A stretch of 6,816 bases of DNA from NCBI GenBank assembly GCA_028703645.1, contig JAQVML010000072.1:1-6816 (forward strand). Reading direction: 5' to 3'. This document shows, piece after piece, positions 4,749 through 6,816 of the stretch. The stretch comes from Eubacteriales bacterium. GTDB taxonomy: Bacteria; Bacillota; Clostridia; Christensenellales; CAG-138. The translations under genes were made by a program, and so were the position numbers. Numbering within the stretch: position 1 is the first letter of the stretch; each line of letters opens with the position of its first letter. The notes beneath the pieces are model-generated. The model saw only the letters and a list, made by a program, of their open reading frames with translations. It had not been told where the DNA came from and ran no database searches.

Positions 4749-5894
4749 TTATCTGCGCTGAAAGCGGCGCAGGAACGCAACCTGTTCGGCAAGAGCGGTC
4801 GCGGCGGCATCCATCTCTTCTAGCGTGTTGAACGGCGAGAAGCTAAAGCGGAGCGCGCCTTCCGCGCGGGCGCCGGTGATGCCCATTGCGGCGTGAATCC
4901 GGTTTTGCCCTTTTTTGTGCGTGGAGCAGGCGCTGCCCGTGGAGACGAAAATCTCCCGCTCGGAGAGCGCGTTGACCAATACCTCGCCGCGCACGCCAGG
5001 GAAGGAGACGTTGAGGATATGCGGTGCGCCTTCTTCTGGCGCGGGGCCGTTGACGAACACGTCCGCAATCGTGCTCAGGTCTTGCCAGAGGCGGAGCTTG
5101 CAAGCGCGTAGATTCGAAATCCACTCCGTCTGATGGGCTTGATATTGTTCCAGCGCGGCGTCGAGACCCAGAATGCCGGGCACGTTCAGCGTGCCGGAGC
5201 GCAGGTTTTTCTCCTGTCCGCCGCCGATTTGCCCGCCCGCGAACTTGACGCCCTTTTTCAGATACAGCACGCCTACGCCCTTTGGCGCGTGAAATTTATG
5301 CGCGCTGATGCTATACAGATCGACCGGCAGCTTTGCAAACGGCAGCTTGCAAAACGCCTGCACGCCGTCCGAATGCAACAGCACTCCCGGCGCGCGGCTT
5401 TTGATCAGCGCGGAGATTGCGGCAAGGTCGTTGATGGCCCCGACTTCGTTATTGACATGCATTACGCTCACCAGCGCGGTGTTCTCGCTCAGCGCTTGTT
5501 CCAGCTTGGTCAGGTTGACCGTTCCGTCCGCGCGGAGGCCAACGAATACGACCTCGGTGTCGGCTGTTCCATCCAGCGAGCGAAAGACCTCATAGACCGA
5601 GGGATGCTCGCCCGCGGTGGTGATGATTCGCTTTTTTCCGCGCAGGGGCTTGAGCGAACCGAAGATCGCCATATTGTTGGACTCTGTTCCGCCGGAGGTA
5701 TAGAGAATCTCACTGGCGGAGCAAAAGAGCGCGCCGGAAAGCCGCGCGCGCGCGTTTTCCACCAGTTTCTCCGTCATCACTGCGGACTGATACGCGCTGG
5801 CGGGGTTATAAAACTGCTCGGTCATCGCGCCGAAAGCAGCGCTCGCCGCTTCCGGCAAAACGCGCGTGGTCGCGCTGTTGTCGAGATAGATCAT
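4749..5894 (-). CDS. Cysteine desulfurase (NifS/IscS family), likely ThiI sulfur donor
   Basis: A 381-residue PLP enzyme that converts cysteine to alanine and holds the sulfur as a persulfide. The N-terminus MIYLDNSATT is typical. TSGGTESNN (66-74) and H97 line the cofactor site, HSDGVQA (174-180) carries the PLP-contacting D176 and Q179, SAHK gives the Schiff-base lysine K200, RSGT is at 232-235, and the sulfur-accepting Cys323 lies in STGSACSTHKKG. All key residues are intact. ATG 5894 has GGAGTG ten bases upstream. It is followed by thiI after 62 bases, as in nifZ-thiI pairs, so sulfur delivery to ThiI is more likely than general Fe-S assembly; no scaffold gene (iscU or sufU) is visible. 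A symbol such as nifZ or iscS cannot be decided from sequence alone. Confidence 0.95.
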   Translation of the reverse strand: MIYLDNSATTRVLPEAASAAFGAMTEQFYNPASAYQSAVMTEKLVENARARLSGALFCSASEILYTSGGTESNNMAIFGSLKPLRGKKRIITTAGEHPSVYEVFRSLDGTADTEVVFVGLRADGTVNLTKLEQALSENTALVSVMHVNNEVGAINDLAAISALIKSRAPGVLLHSDGVQAFCKLPFAKLPVDLYSISAHKFHAPKGVGVLYLKKGVKFAGGQIGGGQEKNLRSGTLNVPGILGLDAALEQYQAHQTEWISNLRACKLRLWQDLSTIADVFVNGPAPEEGAPHILNVSFPGVRGEVLVNALSEREIFVSTGSACSTHKKGQNRIHAAMGITGARAEGALRFSFSPFNTLEEMDAAATALAEQVAFLRRFQRR

Positions 5895-5935
5895 TGGTAT
5901 CGCTCACTCCGATCGGACAAATGCTTGGGCGCGCA

Positions 5936-5980
5936 AACAAAAAGCGCGCATTGGCAGTATAGCACATTTATGCGCGCTTT
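5936..5980 (-). terminator. Terminator of msrAB
   Basis: TGCGCGCTTT and AAAGCGCGCA (5980-5971 and 5950-5941) form a perfect 10-bp stem with a 20-base loop. On the minus strand the stem runs into TTTTTG at its 3' side. It starts 41 bases after the msrAB stop and separates that gene from the desulfurase gene. The loop contains the likely desulfurase promoter -10. Confidence 0.7.
5956..5964 (-). promoter_or_regulatory. Extended -10 promoter element for the desulfurase-thiI operon
   Basis: On the minus strand TG-C-TATACT occupies 5964-5956, inside the loop of the msrAB terminator. A start near 5949 would give a leader of about 55 bases before the ATG at 5894. No good -35 is seen 17 bases upstream (GAGCAA), as is tolerated for extended -10 promoters. 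Transcripts from here lack the first arm of the stem and so avoid the terminator. Confidence 0.5.
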
Positions 5981-6021
5981 GCTCGGTTTTTCATGTTTCT
6001 ATTCGAAGCGCATTCAGCGCG

Positions 6022-6816
6022 CTAGTCGTTAAATTTCTCCCGCAGGTAGCCGTAACCCTGCGCTTCCAGCTCCTCAAGCGGAATAAAGCGCAGCGAAGCG
6101 CCGTTGATGCAGTAGCGAGTGCCGTTTGGCGATTCGGCATCGCCCTCAAACACGTGGCCCAAGTGGGAATTGCCCGCGCGCGAGCGAACCTCGACTCGGC
6201 GCATGCAATGGCTGCTATCCGTGCGCTCCACGACGACCGAAGGCTCGACCGGCTTTGTGAACGAAGGCCAACCGCAGGAGGAATGATACATGTCGTCCGA
6301 GGTAAACAGCGGCTCGCCGGTGACGACGTCCACATATAGTCCGCGCGCTTTGTTTCCGTAAAACGCACTGGTAAACGGGCGCTCGGTCGCGCTCTTTTGC
6401 GTAACGTCGAACTGCTCCGGCGTGAGGGCGGCGCGAAGCTTTGCTTCCTCCGGCTTGCGATAGCGCCCCGCGTCGATGGTGGTTTTCGAAAGCCGCGCAA
6501 TCTCCGCAAACGGGATATGGCAGTAGCCGTTCGGGTTTTTATCCAGATAGTTCTGGTGATATTCTTCCGCGGGGAAAAAGTTGACGAGAGGGCCGATCTC
6601 CACCGAAAAACGCGGCGTGCGTGCGCGCTCAATGGCGGCGACGCGCTCGACCACCGCCTGCGACTCCGCGTCCGCATAATACACGCCCGCCTGATATTGG
6701 GTGCCGACGTCGTGCCCCTGGCGATTGACCGCGGTGGGGTCGACCACCTCAAAGTAGGCAAACAGCAATTGATCGAGGCTCACGCGCGCGGGATCATAGG
6801 TGACCTTTACCGTTTC
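6022..6816 (-). CDS. msrAB: Peptide-methionine sulfoxide reductase MsrA-MsrB fusion (N-terminus cut by window edge)
   Basis: 264 residues are visible, and the open frame continues past 6816. The protein repairs oxidised methionine: MsrA reduces the S and MsrB the R sulfoxide. The MsrA part (to about residue 118) has GHDVGTQYQAGVYY and EEYHQNYLDKNPNGYC, but its catalytic GCFWG lies outside the window. The MsrB part (about 135-264) has TERPFTS, GEPLFTSDDMY, SSCGWPSF, VEVRS, NSHLGHVF and the catalytic cysteine in TRYCINGASLRF. It lacks the paired CxxC zinc-binding cysteines of some MsrB proteins. One oddity is that the usual His-Gly-Met before the R-x-EV strand reads HCM. A GTG at 6783 is not the start, because coding similarity continues upstream. 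No signal peptide can be judged. The gene is followed by a strong hairpin terminator. Confidence 0.95.
   Translation of the reverse strand, partial: ETVKVTYDPARVSLDQLLFAYFEVVDPTAVNRQGHDVGTQYQAGVYYADAESQAVVERVAAIERARTPRFSVEIGPLVNFFPAEEYHQNYLDKNPNGYCHIPFAEIARLSKTTIDAGRYRKPEEAKLRAALTPEQFDVTQKSATERPFTSAFYGNKARGLYVDVVTGEPLFTSDDMYHSSCGWPSFTKPVEPSVVVERTDSSHCMRRVEVRSRAGNSHLGHVFEGDAESPNGTRYCINGASLRFIPLEELEAQGYGYLREKFND

Noticed and set aside
5133..6032. Long plus-strand open frame (299 codons) opposite the desulfurase gene
   Set aside because: It is the antisense shadow of a GC-rich gene with intact NifS-family motifs, has no recognisable domain, and spans the msrAB terminator.

Overview
The window looks like a chromosomal segment of a fairly GC-rich Clostridia-type Firmicute. 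The grounds are strong GGAGG-type ribosome binding sites, a GEMM-I (cyclic-di-GMP-I) riboswitch, a cysteine desulfurase gene followed directly by a rhodanese-less thiI, and an MsrA-MsrB fusion. No species can be named from the sequence alone.

Layout. At 1-55 is the 5' end of a minus-strand gene that leaves the window. An AT-rich intergenic stretch follows, with a terminator-like hairpin at 197-218 and a strong plus-strand promoter at 283-311. That promoter drives a GEMM-I aptamer (336-424) followed by an intrinsic terminator (477-508). Next comes a compact plus-strand operon: an unrecognised small secreted protein (570-950), a MNT-type minimal nucleotidyltransferase (986-1324), a cupin-HD-GYP protein (1361-2290) and a HEPN-domain protein (2287-2745). 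The operon ends at a hairpin (2788-2811). The gap at 2746-3060 holds two identical copies of this hairpin, about 220 bp apart, enclosing a hairpin-dense noncoding stretch with a 26-bp perfect palindrome.

The rest is on the minus strand: a small single-pass membrane protein (3378-3061), thiI (4686-3517), a NifS/IscS-type cysteine desulfurase (5894-4749) and the 3' part of an msrAB gene running off the right edge (6816-6022). The desulfurase and thiI form a sulfur-transfer pair for tRNA 4-thiouridine. An msrAB terminator hairpin at 5936-5980 holds a likely desulfurase promoter in its loop.

The most interesting part is 283-2745. A second-messenger riboswitch sits ahead of an operon that encodes its own probable c-di-GMP phosphodiesterase (HD-GYP with a cupin input domain). 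The HD-GYP gene lies between the two halves of a MNT/HEPN pair, which normally stand side by side as a toxin-antitoxin-like module. This suggests a c-di-GMP-gated feedback module joined to a MNT/HEPN system and a secreted effector. The gene calls are solid; the joint function is inference.
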